From positions 1 through 41,207 of the forward strand of contig JAJPXU010000048.1 in NCBI GenBank assembly GCA_021205305.1: 41,207 bases of DNA, given 5' to 3'. Source of the DNA: Lachnospiraceae bacterium (GTDB taxonomy: Bacteria > Bacillota > Clostridia > Lachnospirales > Lachnospiraceae). Under the pieces are notes generated by a model. The model had not been told where the DNA came from and did not search any database. It saw only the letters and a list, made by a program, of their open reading frames with translations. The position numbers were made by a program, and so were the translations under genes. The stretch's first letter is position 1. Every line of letters starts with the position of its first letter. Of the stretch, positions 15,275-25,303 are shown in pieces.

Positions 15275-18196
15275 CTATAAGCCAGTTGAAGCGGTATATG
15301 TAATATCTCCAAAGGCAGCGCTGTATTCGTTGATGCGATCCATGATTTCTGTCGCCGTCGTACCGGTTGCCGGCGTCGGGCGGTAGTCGTTGTAGCTGGT
15401 CTGTGAGGATAATGTGCAGGGGATGATTTCAATATTGTCATCGTCTGCCGCGCCGTCCTGACTGACTGTGAAGGTCTGCCGAAAGATCATGGTTGCCTTA
15501 TCAGACGGATTGGAGTTCCCTCCAAAGCAAAAATTACCCAGACTGTAAACGATGTATTTTCCATTGTATTTCTCTATTCCCTGTAGGACATGCGGGTGAT
15601 GCCCGACTACCAGGTCGGCTCCGCAGTCGACCGCAATATGCGCAAGACTCTGCTGTGTCTCATCCGCGGCCGTTTCCTTTTCTGTACCCCAGTGGAAGGC
15701 AACGATAATCAGCTGCGCGTCCTCCGCCTGTGCCTCAGCGATCGTCTCACGAACCTGCGACTCACAATCCATGCCGGATGCCAGCTCATAGATACCAATA
15801 AAGGCAACCTTAACGCCGGATACCTCCTCATATGCGATGGTGTCTCCGATGCAATATGCAATCCCCGCGTCAGTCAGATTGTCTTTTGTATCAATCAGAC
15901 TCTGCGCGCCGTAATCGCTGCTGTGGTTGTTTGCCAACGTGACGACCTCGATTGAGCCATCCTGAAGAATTTCTGTGTATGACGGATCCCCCTTAAACGC
16001 GTAAGTTTTGTCTTCGGGCGTTGTTTCATCGGTCAGAGTTCCTTCCAGATTTGCAAAAGTGATATCATCGTTTTCCAGAATGTCCCGGACATTTTCAAAA
16101 AAGTAGGCAGCGCCATACACGGCATAATAGGCGTCAAAGCTGGTCGATGTATTCGCACCCGCATAGGTACCCAGTGTACAATCTCCAACCACGCTGATGC
16201 TGACCGTCTGCTCTGCAGCAACGGTTACCGAGCAGGTCACTGTCCCCAGATCGTCCGCTGTCACTTTGATCAGCGCGCCGCCCTCTGCCACAGCCGTAAC
16301 AAGACCGGAACTGCTGACAGTAACGACATCCGTATTCGAACTTTCGTAGCGAAGTTCCGCTACATACGCGTTGGCCGGACTGACCTTGGCAGTCAGGGCT
16401 GCCGTCTCGCCCGGAAACAGGGTGATCTCCGTCTCACTCAGCGACAGGGATTCCGCGGTTACCATAGTGGTCATAATCGGGCTGCTTTTGTTCCCTGCCT
16501 GGTCAAGCGCATAAAAATAATATATTTTTCCCTCTTCATACGGAATGGATTCTGTATAAAGCTGGTACGAAGGAAGCGAAATCCAGTCGTCCTCATTTCG
16601 CTCGGCATACCAGATCGAGGCTACGCCGGAACGGGCGTCAGACGCACTCACTGTAATCTCTCCCTGATATTTATCCACGGAAACGATCGGCGCGGATGAG
16701 TCCAGCATAGGAACCTCGATCTGAGCTGTGAGCGTTTCCTCGTCGGTCACTACCACCACATCTGCCAGGTAATCTTGCACTTCCACCGTTATAAAGCCTT
16801 TTTCATCTGGCTCATAAGCATTCCCGTCAACCTCAATTGAGGAGATTGTCCCGCTTTTTACTTTCACTTTTAATTTCAGCTCACCAGAGGAACACCACGC
16901 TTCCGGCTGGCTTTCCACCGTAATCGCAAGCCCTGCGTCTGCTGTCACATTCTCCTGCTTTTTGTGCAGACTCATAGTATGGCCCAGCACATACAAAATC
17001 AATACCAGCACTGCAGCCGCAATAACAGTAGCTGCTCCCGCGATTTGAAGCTGCTTTTTTCCAATGCCTTTTTCTTCCAGCAGGGAAAAAAGCTGACGCA
17101 AATACGATTTAACATCCGGGGACAATGGAGTTTCTTTCAGATCACTGAGCTTGCCATGGCGTTTTTCCTTTTCCTCTGCGGAAACTATATGTTCAGATGA
17201 TTGACTGGCTGCGCCAGCCGCCACAGCTGTTCCGGGCGAACTCTCCTGCGCAAGGCTGCCTGTCCCTGCCCCATCCAGGATGCGGTCAAGAATCTGCACC
17301 GTGTCCAGGTCAATTGAACCAAGTTCATTCTCTTCCCCCGCTATTTTTTCAGAAGCCGGATTATCTTTTTCCGGATTGCTTTCTGAACCTTCTTTTATTA
17401 TTTCCGTTGAACGTTCCGCCGGTTTTTCTTCCGATGATTCCATATGCAGGCTGCGTAAAATACGCTGTCCGACCGTCTCTGCCTCTTCTGAAACCGTTTT
17501 CGCACCGTAACGCCGATGCGTACGGCCTCCGGCATTCTTCTCCGTATCCGCCAGGTGCGCCCGCTCCTGTTCGCCGTCGGAAAATTGCGGCTTTTGTTCA
17601 CGCTCTCTGTCTGTCGGCTGCTGTTTTTGCTCACGCTCCTGCCCCGTGTCGGCAGACGGCTGTTTCTCCTGAATCGGCTGACTGTCTGTTCCTTTCCTTT
17701 GGCTGATACTTTTCCGGTGATTCTTCTTTTCCGCCCGTTCGCGCAAAAAATCTCCCGCGCGCCCGGCAGCAGACTGCGCCGTTTCTCTCAGAGCACGCCC
17801 CGCACCGGCGAGTTTTTCTGCGGTCAGGCCAAATGCAGCCGAAACCCCATCCTCCGGCTCATCCGCAAGCAGACGTTCGAATTCCTCATCGTCGTCTTCT
17901 ATCTCCATATCACGGGCAAGCTTTTTCTGGTGCGCAGCAAGGGCGGCAGCCTCTCTGGCTGCCTCCCTCTGTTTCCCGGCCTCTTCTCTCTCCTTGGCTC
18001 TGCGCTTTTTCGCTTCCGCTGCTTCCTCGGCCTTACGTTTTTGCGCATCCGATTCTTCCTCGGCCCTGCGTTTTTGCGCTTCCCGTTCTTCTTCTGCTTT
18101 GCGCTTGACGTAAGCCTCCGGTTCTTCGCCGTTCTGGATTGCCTTTACGATTTCAAATAACTCATCGACGCTGTCTGCTTTTATTTTCTTTTTCAT
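15275..18196 (-). CDS. CapA-family (poly-gamma-glutamate synthesis-like) metallophosphatase-fold protein with charged coiled-coil N-terminus, TM segment and Big_2-like domain
   Basis: C-terminal VVGDCTLGT...FANLEGTLTDE...LANNHSSDYG...VAFHWGTEKE...VVGHHPHVLQGIEKYNGKYIVYSLGNFCFGG; Big_2-like LSLSETEITLFPGETAALTAKVSPANA; K/R/E/A-rich N-terminus. Confidence 0.9.
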   Translation of the reverse strand: MKKKIKADSVDELFEIVKAIQNGEEPEAYVKRKAEEEREAQKRRAEEESDAQKRKAEEAAEAKKRRAKEREEAGKQREAAREAAALAAHQKKLARDMEIEDDDEEFERLLADEPEDGVSAAFGLTAEKLAGAGRALRETAQSAAGRAGDFLRERAEKKNHRKSISQRKGTDSQPIQEKQPSADTGQEREQKQQPTDREREQKPQFSDGEQERAHLADTEKNAGGRTHRRYGAKTVSEEAETVGQRILRSLHMESSEEKPAERSTEIIKEGSESNPEKDNPASEKIAGEENELGSIDLDTVQILDRILDGAGTGSLAQESSPGTAVAAGAASQSSEHIVSAEEKEKRHGKLSDLKETPLSPDVKSYLRQLFSLLEEKGIGKKQLQIAGAATVIAAAVLVLILYVLGHTMSLHKKQENVTADAGLAITVESQPEAWCSSGELKLKVKVKSGTISSIEVDGNAYEPDEKGFITVEVQDYLADVVVVTDEETLTAQIEVPMLDSSAPIVSVDKYQGEITVSASDARSGVASIWYAERNEDDWISLPSYQLYTESIPYEEGKIYYFYALDQAGNKSSPIMTTMVTAESLSLSETEITLFPGETAALTAKVSPANAYVAELRYESSNTDVVTVSSSGLVTAVAEGGALIKVTADDLGTVTCSVTVAAEQTVSISVVGDCTLGTYAGANTSTSFDAYYAVYGAAYFFENVRDILENDDITFANLEGTLTDETTPEDKTYAFKGDPSYTEILQDGSIEVVTLANNHSSDYGAQSLIDTKDNLTDAGIAYCIGDTIAYEEVSGVKVAFIGIYELASGMDCESQVRETIAEAQAEDAQLIIVAFHWGTEKETAADETQQSLAHIAVDCGADLVVGHHPHVLQGIEKYNGKYIVYSLGNFCFGGNSNPSDKATMIFRQTFTVSQDGAADDDNIEIIPCTLSSQTSYNDYRPTPATGTTATEIMDRINEYSAAFGDITYTASTGL

Positions 18197-21100
18197 TATC
18201 TGTAGTACGCTACGCCCGATTCAAATAGTTTCAGGTCCTGCTCTCCGTAAATGTTGATCGCCACTGAATCCCCGCGGCGCTCTGCGTGTGCCATCTTGCC
18301 CAACACCCTGCCATCCGGACTGGTAATACCTTCGATTGCAAAATAAGAACCATTGATATTCCACATCTCATCGCTCACATCAATATTGCCGTCAATGTCA
18401 CAATATTGCGTCGCTACCTGCCCATTGCCAAACAGCCGGAGCAGCCATTCCTTATTGGCAACAAAACGTCCCTCTCCGTGTGAAGCCGGACTTGCGTAAA
18501 CACCGCCGAGTTTTGCCTGCGACAGCCACGGTGATTTGTTGCTGACCACTTTCGTATAAGCCATTTTGGAAATATGGCGTCCAATCGTATTGAAAGTCAG
18601 CGTCGGAGAGTCCTCTGTCTGCCCGGTAATCTCACCGTTTGGCACCAGTCCAAGCTTAATCAGCGCCTGGAAACCATTGCAGATACCGAGTGCCAGCCCG
18701 TCCCGTTCATCCAGAAGCTTGGTCACCGCCTCTTTGATCTTTGCGTTCTGGAACGCGGTCGCGAAAAACTTCGCGGAGCCATCCGGCTCATCGCCTGCTG
18801 AAAACCCGCCCGGGAACATGATGATCTGCGCCTGACTGATCGCTTTTTCAAATACATCCACCGATTCCCGGATGTCCTGTGCGCTGAGGTTGCGGAATAC
18901 CCGGACATCTACCTCCGCGCCCGCGCGCTCAAATGCTTTCGTGCTGTCGTACTCACAGTTCGTGCCCGCAAATACCGGGATAAATACACGCGGCTTTGCG
19001 ACCTTATGCTTACAGATATACATATTCCCTTCCGCAAGCTGCCACAGCCCTTTTTCTGTCATTCTTCCGCCGGAATCTTTTCTGCCGGCAAAGAAATACG
19101 AGCGCGGTCCATCGACCGGATTGCCGTCAATATCCAGGCCGCCGCCGATGGTCGGGATTCCAGACTCGGTCTTGAACACTTTCTCAAGTGTTCCTGTCCA
19201 TGCCTTAAGCGCTTCATCACCCGGAATCTTCACATCACGGTATTCAAAGACTCCCGTGTCCGTCACCTCACCGACCACCGTGTAAGAAATCGCCAGATTT
19301 CCTACACCGCCATCCACAACCTCTGCGACGATGTCTCCGAAACCGGCTGTGAACAGATCGCGCGCATCGACATTATGCTCAATTCGGAAACTGCATCCGT
19401 TGCCAAATGCCATCTTGGAGAGTGCGGCAACCAGACCATTGCCGTCCAGTGCGTACGCGGATACGATGCGTCCCGCATCGATGTCCTGATGGAATTTCCG
19501 ATACTGGTCAAGCACCCGCTCATACTTCGGCAGGCCATATTCATCTTTTTCGATTTGCATCAAAACCAGCTTATTTCCGGCCTTTTTCAATTCCGGAGTA
19601 ATGATGGTGCGGTCACTCGCCACATCGACTGCGAACGATACCAGAGTCGGCGGCACATCAATCTCATGATGCCCGTTCCCCGCAGCATCCGCCTCATCTA
19701 AAATATTAAACGATCCCGACATACTGTCCTTGCCGCCAATCGCCGGCAGGCCATAGCCAATCTGCGCGTCATACGCACCGAGCAGTGCCGCGAACGGCTG
19801 GCTCCAGCGCTTCGGGTCTTCCGTCATGCGGCGGAAATACTCCTGGAAGGTAAAACGGATCTTGTCGGCCTCGCCGCCGTTTGCCACGATGCGCGCGATG
19901 GATTCTGTCACAGCATAGACAGCTCCGTGATAAGGACTCCAGCTTGACAGATAGGGGTCAAAACCATAGCTCATCATCGTCACAGCGTCTGTCTTTCCAT
20001 CCAGAACCGGGAGTTTCGCGACCATCGCCTGCGTCTCTGTCATCTGGTATTTCCCGCCATAGGGCATCAGCACCGAACCGGCGCCGATGGAACTGTCAAA
20101 CATCTCCACAAGCCCCTTCTGGGAACAACAGTTCAGATCTGCAAGGGTGGAAAGCCATTTTTCACGGACATCGCCAATCTCCCTGCGTTCAAAATACGGC
20201 TCCGTCTCAGAAGGCATCTCTACCTCTACAGCCGTCTCCTGATGAGCGCCGTTCGTATCCAGGAACGCGCGGGAGATATTCACGATCTCCTTCCCTCTCC
20301 AGAGAAGGCAAAGCCGCGGCTCCTCTGTCACAACTGCCACAGCCGTGGATTCCAGGTTTTCCTCTGCGGCATAGCGCATAAATGTATCCACATCTTTCGG
20401 ATCTACCACGACCGCCATGCGCTCCTGAGACTCCGAAATCGCAATCTCTGTTCCATCCAGGCCGGCATATTTTTTGGGAACCTTATCAAGATCAACACGA
20501 AGTCCGTCCGCCAGTTCGCCGATCGCTACGGATACACCGCCCGCTCCAAAATCGTTACACTTCTTGATCAGATGGCTGACCTCCGGACGGCGGAACAGCC
20601 TCTGCAGCTTGCGCTCCGTCGGGGCATTTCCTTTCTGTACTTCCGCGCCGCAGACTTCAATCGATGCCTCCGTGTGTACCTTCGAGGAACCAGTTGCGCC
20701 GCCGATTCCATCGCGGCCGGTACGGCCGCCAAGCAGGATAATGATATCCCCCGGATCGGAATTTTCACGGATGACCGCGCTTCTCGGAGCCGCCGCCATC
20801 ACCGCGCCGATCTCCATGCGCTTTGCCACATAATTCGAGTGATAAATTTCTTTTACATAGCCGGTCGCCAGGCCGATCTGATTGCCGTATGAGCTGTAGC
20901 CGTGCGCTGCCTCACGCACCAGCTTCTTCTGCGGAAGCTTGCCCTTTAGCGTTTCAGACGCCGGTACCGTCGGATCCGCGGCGCCGGTCACACGCATTGC
21001 CTGGTAAACATACGTCCGCCCGGAAAGCGGATCACGGATCGCGCCGCCTAAGCATGTCGCCGCACCGCCGAACGGCTCAATCTCCGTCGGATGGTTATGC

Positions 21101-22116
21101 GTCTCGTTTTTAAAGTTCACCAGCCACTCCTCCGTGGTCTTTTCCGGTGCTTTTCCCTCCGCGCTCTGCCGCTCAATCTCTACCGGCACTACGATGCTGC
21201 AGGCGTTAATCTCGTCCGATTCCTCCTGGTCGTCCAGCTTGCCCTCTTTTTTCAGTTTTCGCGCCGCCAGCGTCGCCAGATCCATCAGGCAGGGGAATTT
21301 CTCCTTTGCGCGGCTTTCTCCAAATACCTCTTCGCGATCCGCCAGATACTGCCGGTATGTCTTCTCAATCGGCGCACGGTAATACCCGTCCTCAAAGGTC
21401 ACATCCTTTAACTCTGTCGAGAAAGTCGTATGACGGCAATGATCTGACCAATACGTATCCAGCACCCGCACCTCCGTCACCGTCGGGTCACGGTGTTCTT
21501 CCGAAGCAAAATAATTCTGAATGTGCTGGAAATCGCGGAACGTCATCGCCAGATTCAGCGAATCATAGAGCTTTCTCAGTTCCGCCTCTTCCATCGCGGT
21601 AAAGCCCTCAAATGTCGCGATATCCGCCGGTTCACCAAACTGTGTCACGAGGGTCTCCGGCTTTTCAAACCCGGTCTCACGGGAATCCACCGGATTGATG
21701 CAATGATGACGAACCGCCTCAAACTCCGCATCCGATAAATCCCCTGATACGACATACACCGTCGCGGAACGGATAATCGGATCTTCCTCCTCGTTTAAAA
21801 ACTGCACACACTGTCTGGCGGAATCTGCCCTCTGGTCAAACTGCCCCGGCAGGTATTCGACAGCAAACGCCCGCTCCCCCTCAGAAAGAGGAAACTCTTC
21901 TTCATACAAAATATCTACCGGCGGCTCAGAAAATACCGTCCGGCAGGCTTCCTGGTAAACATCCTCTGAGATATTCTCCACATCATAGCGGATCAGAACC
22001 CTGACCCCACTGAGTCCTTTTACACCCAGATAACTCCTGATCTCGTGCGCAAGGTCTTTTGCGGCAACCGCAAAACTATCCTTTTTTTCCACGTAAACTC
22101 TTTTTACTCTGCTCAT
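18196..22116 (-). CDS. purL: Phosphoribosylformylglycinamidine synthase (single-chain)
   Basis: PurL motifs (DTYWSDHCRHTTF, NFKNETHNHPTEIEPFGGAATCLGGAIRDPLSGR) and C-terminal glutaminase (FAGTNCEYDSTKAFERAGAEV, FPGGFSAGDEPDGSAKF, LGICNGFQALIKLGLVP). ATG 22116 with aggagg RBS. Confidence 0.97.
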   Translation of the reverse strand: MSRVKRVYVEKKDSFAVAAKDLAHEIRSYLGVKGLSGVRVLIRYDVENISEDVYQEACRTVFSEPPVDILYEEEFPLSEGERAFAVEYLPGQFDQRADSARQCVQFLNEEEDPIIRSATVYVVSGDLSDAEFEAVRHHCINPVDSRETGFEKPETLVTQFGEPADIATFEGFTAMEEAELRKLYDSLNLAMTFRDFQHIQNYFASEEHRDPTVTEVRVLDTYWSDHCRHTTFSTELKDVTFEDGYYRAPIEKTYRQYLADREEVFGESRAKEKFPCLMDLATLAARKLKKEGKLDDQEESDEINACSIVVPVEIERQSAEGKAPEKTTEEWLVNFKNETHNHPTEIEPFGGAATCLGGAIRDPLSGRTYVYQAMRVTGAADPTVPASETLKGKLPQKKLVREAAHGYSSYGNQIGLATGYVKEIYHSNYVAKRMEIGAVMAAAPRSAVIRENSDPGDIIILLGGRTGRDGIGGATGSSKVHTEASIEVCGAEVQKGNAPTERKLQRLFRRPEVSHLIKKCNDFGAGGVSVAIGELADGLRVDLDKVPKKYAGLDGTEIAISESQERMAVVVDPKDVDTFMRYAAEENLESTAVAVVTEEPRLCLLWRGKEIVNISRAFLDTNGAHQETAVEVEMPSETEPYFERREIGDVREKWLSTLADLNCCSQKGLVEMFDSSIGAGSVLMPYGGKYQMTETQAMVAKLPVLDGKTDAVTMMSYGFDPYLSSWSPYHGAVYAVTESIARIVANGGEADKIRFTFQEYFRRMTEDPKRWSQPFAALLGAYDAQIGYGLPAIGGKDSMSGSFNILDEADAAGNGHHEIDVPPTLVSFAVDVASDRTIITPELKKAGNKLVLMQIEKDEYGLPKYERVLDQYRKFHQDIDAGRIVSAYALDGNGLVAALSKMAFGNGCSFRIEHNVDARDLFTAGFGDIVAEVVDGGVGNLAISYTVVGEVTDTGVFEYRDVKIPGDEALKAWTGTLEKVFKTESGIPTIGGGLDIDGNPVDGPRSYFFAGRKDSGGRMTEKGLWQLAEGNMYICKHKVAKPRVFIPVFAGTNCEYDSTKAFERAGAEVDVRVFRNLSAQDIRESVDVFEKAISQAQIIMFPGGFSAGDEPDGSAKFFATAFQNAKIKEAVTKLLDERDGLALGICNGFQALIKLGLVPNGEITGQTEDSPTLTFNTIGRHISKMAYTKVVSNKSPWLSQAKLGGVYASPASHGEGRFVANKEWLLRLFGNGQVATQYCDIDGNIDVSDEMWNINGSYFAIEGITSPDGRVLGKMAHAERRGDSVAINIYGEQDLKLFESGVAYYR

Positions 22117-22230
22117 TTGGATCCTCCTGTGGCTATCTTTTGAAGTAACTGCTCCATACTCTCTGCGAATTTTATCACACTTGAAGCAATATGACAAGAT
22201 TCGGCGCGGAAACTTCTTTAAAATCGAGAT

Positions 22231-22268
22231 AAAAGAACCCCGCCACCACAAGATGACAGGGTTCTTTT
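22231..22268 (-). terminator. Rho-independent terminator downstream of the LRR surface protein
   Basis: - strand gaaccctgtcatcttgtggtggcggggttcttttat. Confidence 0.7.
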
Positions 22269-22280
22269 GCTTTTGACCGA

Positions 22281-24866
22281 TTATTGTATCTTCACTGATT
22301 TTACACTGCTCCAGGCGGAATAGTATTTCGTCCCTGCGCTGTTTTTATAATAAGTGCGGATTCTCACATAATACGTATTTCCGCTTGTCAGTCCGGTAAT
22401 GGTCTGGCTCACCTGCGTCCGTGACTGTACCCACACCGTTTTGCTGTCGGTAAAGGAGGAACTGGTCGAATATTGGATCTGATACCCTGTTCCCTTAGAA
22501 ACCTTTCCCCAGGTCACTGTCGCGCTGCCGGAGGCGCTGCTTGTGACCGTGGAAATGGCTGGTTTTTTCAGACGCACCGTTTTTTTCGCCGTACCGGACC
22601 CGGTCGAAGTACCACTATAAGCGACAACTTTATAAACATAAGTCGTCCCATAGTTACTTTTCACACTGGTATCCACATATTTAAGCGTAGAACCATCCGT
22701 GATCGTCGCAATCACCTTGTAACTGCCCCCACTCGTCTTGCGTTTCACATAATAGCCGTCCGCACCGGTGACTTTCTTCCATTTCACCGTAATTCCTTTG
22801 GCCGTATTGGTCAGGCTGGAAATCTTGCATGCCGCCAGCTTCACTTTGATTTTCACCGTTTTGCTCGCGGAAGCAATCGCACTGTCTCCCGCCGCCGTCA
22901 CAGTGATCGTCACGGTACCCGCTTTCTTTCCGGTCACAACGCCTTTGCTGCTGACTTTAGCAATCGACGAATCACTGGAACTGTACGTGATAGTTCCGAT
23001 CCCCCCACTCACCGTAATGGTCGCTTTCGAACCGGCGGTAATCGTCGAAGCCGATGTGCTCACCGTCAGGTTCTGGCTGACCCCACTGATTGTAAAATTC
23101 ACGGTCGCCGTGCTGCCGCTGTAGCTCCCTTTGCCGGTCAAAGTGACGGTCGCCGTGCCTGGATTTATGTTATTGCTATATCCGGATACCGTATAATCCG
23201 TGCCTTGTGTCAGGGTCGTACTGCCATCCACAATCGTAACCGTCGGTTTTTTAGCGGTTCCGTCATAGGTATAGCTGCTCTGGGAAAGTGTGATCGTGCA
23301 CGCGCCAAGTTCGCAGTAGACAGACGCCGATGTCAGGGGATCATTGTAAGACTCTATGCTGACGGAAGCCCAGGCCGTCTTCGTTCCCTTGTAATACACC
23401 GAGGCAAGGCTGGTGCATTTATAAAAAGCCCACTCACCGACAGCTGTCACACTTGCAGGAATCGTGACGCTGGTCAGCGAGGTACAGTGTTCAAATACAT
23501 AGGCCTCGAGCGACGTAATCCCACTGCCGACCACGGCGGTTTTCAGACTGGTACAGCCATAAAACGCGCAGGTGCCAAGCGTAGTTACGCTGTCCGGGAT
23601 CGTCACCGCTGTAAGCGCGACACAGCTGTCAAACGCGTATTCCCCGATCGCCGTTACTGTATCCGGGATCGTGATGGAAGTAAACTGGCAGCCGCAGAGC
23701 GCTCCGTCCGCGATTGTCGTCACACCGGATGGGATCGTATAAGAAGAACCTGTCTTCGCCATCGGATACAGAATCAGCTCCGTCTTCGCCTTATTAAACA
23801 ATACCCCGTCCGCCGAGGAATAAGCGCTATTGCCGGAAGCCACGGTAATCGCAGTCAGGGCAGGGCAGTCCGAAAGCGCCCATTCACTGATCGTGGTCAC
23901 ACTGGCCGGGATCGTGAGCGACGTCAGGCTGTCACAGTAAGCAAACGCGCTCATGGCAATGGATGTCACCTTTTCCGGAATTGTGATTGAAGTCAGGCTG
24001 CTGCATCCGGCAAACATGCACATTGTAATCGCAGTCAGATTGCTCGATAAGGTAATCGATTTCAGACTGCTGCAATACAGGAACGCGTAAGAACTGATCG
24101 TTGTCACACTATCCGGAATCGTGATCGAGGGCAGTGCGGTACACTCATAAAAAGCCCGCGCACCGATCGCGGTCACGGTGCTCGGAATCGTGATTGAAGT
24201 CAGCGCGGTACAGTGCATAAAAGCATACGCGCCAATCGAAGTCACCCCGCTTTCAATCACCACAGATGTAATCGTGTCATTGTAGCTGAACCAGGGCGGG
24301 TTCGTCGTTGAATCAGACACCGAAGTGGTATTTACCGCGTAGGTAGCCATATCGCCGGTGCCGCTGATCGTCAGTACTCCGTCCTCCAGCGTCCAGGTCA
24401 GGTTCGAGGTGTCCGCTCCGCAGGTACCGGAAGCCGTCGCGCTGACTGCCGCTTCCGTCTCGGACTCTTCCTCTGAAGCATCCGTATCGGCGGCTGCCCC
24501 CTCTTCTGAAATGTCGGTTTCCTCCTCTGAGGTACCCGCATCTACAAACATATCATCGTCGTCCAGCCAATCCGACGAATTCGCACCCGTACTGCTTCCG
24601 GACGAATCTGTCCCCTCCTCTGCTGCATCTGTCTCCTCTTCCGAAATATCTGTTTCTTCCTCTGAAGAATCCGCATCCACAAACATATCATCGTCGTCCA
24701 GCCAATCCGACGAATTCGCGCTGACAGCCGCGGCCACATCCGTCTCACCGGAATCCGACCAGATGATTTCCACGGAAGTACCCGTCTGCGAAGCCAGAAC
24801 GGCATCCGCCGGAACCGCAGCGGTCATTAGGACAGCCATCAAAGACGCCAACATCCTTTTCTTCAT
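22281..24866 (-). CDS. BspA-like (LRR_5) surface protein with acidic repeats, MBG/Big_2-like and fibronectin type III-like domains
   Basis: Signal peptide MKKRMLASLMAVLMTAAVPADAVLA; LTSITIPSTVTAIGARAFYECTAL-type LRRs; duplicated NSSDWLDDDDMFVDA; FnIII-like GYQIQYSTSSSFTDSKTVWVQSRTQVSQTITGLTSGNTYYVRIRTY. Confidence 0.9.
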   Translation of the reverse strand: MKKRMLASLMAVLMTAAVPADAVLASQTGTSVEIIWSDSGETDVAAAVSANSSDWLDDDDMFVDADSSEEETDISEEETDAAEEGTDSSGSSTGANSSDWLDDDDMFVDAGTSEEETDISEEGAAADTDASEEESETEAAVSATASGTCGADTSNLTWTLEDGVLTISGTGDMATYAVNTTSVSDSTTNPPWFSYNDTITSVVIESGVTSIGAYAFMHCTALTSITIPSTVTAIGARAFYECTALPSITIPDSVTTISSYAFLYCSSLKSITLSSNLTAITMCMFAGCSSLTSITIPEKVTSIAMSAFAYCDSLTSLTIPASVTTISEWALSDCPALTAITVASGNSAYSSADGVLFNKAKTELILYPMAKTGSSYTIPSGVTTIADGALCGCQFTSITIPDTVTAIGEYAFDSCVALTAVTIPDSVTTLGTCAFYGCTSLKTAVVGSGITSLEAYVFEHCTSLTSVTIPASVTAVGEWAFYKCTSLASVYYKGTKTAWASVSIESYNDPLTSASVYCELGACTITLSQSSYTYDGTAKKPTVTIVDGSTTLTQGTDYTVSGYSNNINPGTATVTLTGKGSYSGSTATVNFTISGVSQNLTVSTSASTITAGSKATITVSGGIGTITYSSSDSSIAKVSSKGVVTGKKAGTVTITVTAAGDSAIASASKTVKIKVKLAACKISSLTNTAKGITVKWKKVTGADGYYVKRKTSGGSYKVIATITDGSTLKYVDTSVKSNYGTTYVYKVVAYSGTSTGSGTAKKTVRLKKPAISTVTSSASGSATVTWGKVSKGTGYQIQYSTSSSFTDSKTVWVQSRTQVSQTITGLTSGNTYYVRIRTYYKNSAGTKYYSAWSSVKSVKIQ

Positions 24867-25184
24867 AAGTATACCTCCTAAATCACGGCTGACAAAATCT
24901 TTGCAGCTGCCGCAATCTCCTATAAAAACCATGCCGTAACTGTTCAGTATCTTCACAGTTACGGGACTTATCCCGCACTTTGTGCGGGATGCCGTCCTGG
25001 CGAAGGAAAAAGTCCATTTAAAATAAAAGGGAATTTCTAAGCACCATCTTAACACAGAAAAAATATAGATACAACTCAAAATAATATTTTATTTTGGAAA
25101 TAATCACAGAAATATACATTATGTGTTTATTTGTAACCCTATTTCCTTCCATTTGCCAAAACAACAAGAATGCAAATTATTCTC

Positions 25185-25212
25185 TTGACAATCTACTATA
25201 TTCTGGTAAACT
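25185..25212 (+). promoter_or_regulatory. Candidate sigma-A promoter for the queT transcript
   Basis: TTGACA-N16-TAAACT upstream of the riboswitch-like element. Confidence 0.45.
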
Positions 25213-25253
25213 GAGCGGAGTGGCCTGGCCTCTTTCACATCGGCCGCCCCATC

Positions 25254-25295
25254 CGTCTGTTCGTAACCATCCAGACGTAAAATAAAACTAAGGAG
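25254..25295 (+). promoter_or_regulatory. preQ1-I riboswitch candidate
   Basis: cgtctg-ttcgtaaccatc-cagacg-taaaataaaactaaggag: P1 stem, TTCG..AACC loop, A-rich tail and pseudoknot-forming ctaagg overlapping the RBS; immediately upstream of a QueT-family gene. Confidence 0.75.
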
Positions 25296-25303
25296 AAAAG
25301 AAA

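Noticed and set aside
22473-23990. 505-aa + strand ORF
   Set aside because: Antisense to the repetitive LRR/FnIII surface-protein gene; Arg/His/Thr-rich translation typical of reverse-frame artefacts; no RBS support.
24358-24939. Ser-rich + strand ORF of 193 aa
   Set aside because: Antisense to the D/E/S-rich N-terminus of the surface protein; composition explained by the opposite strand.
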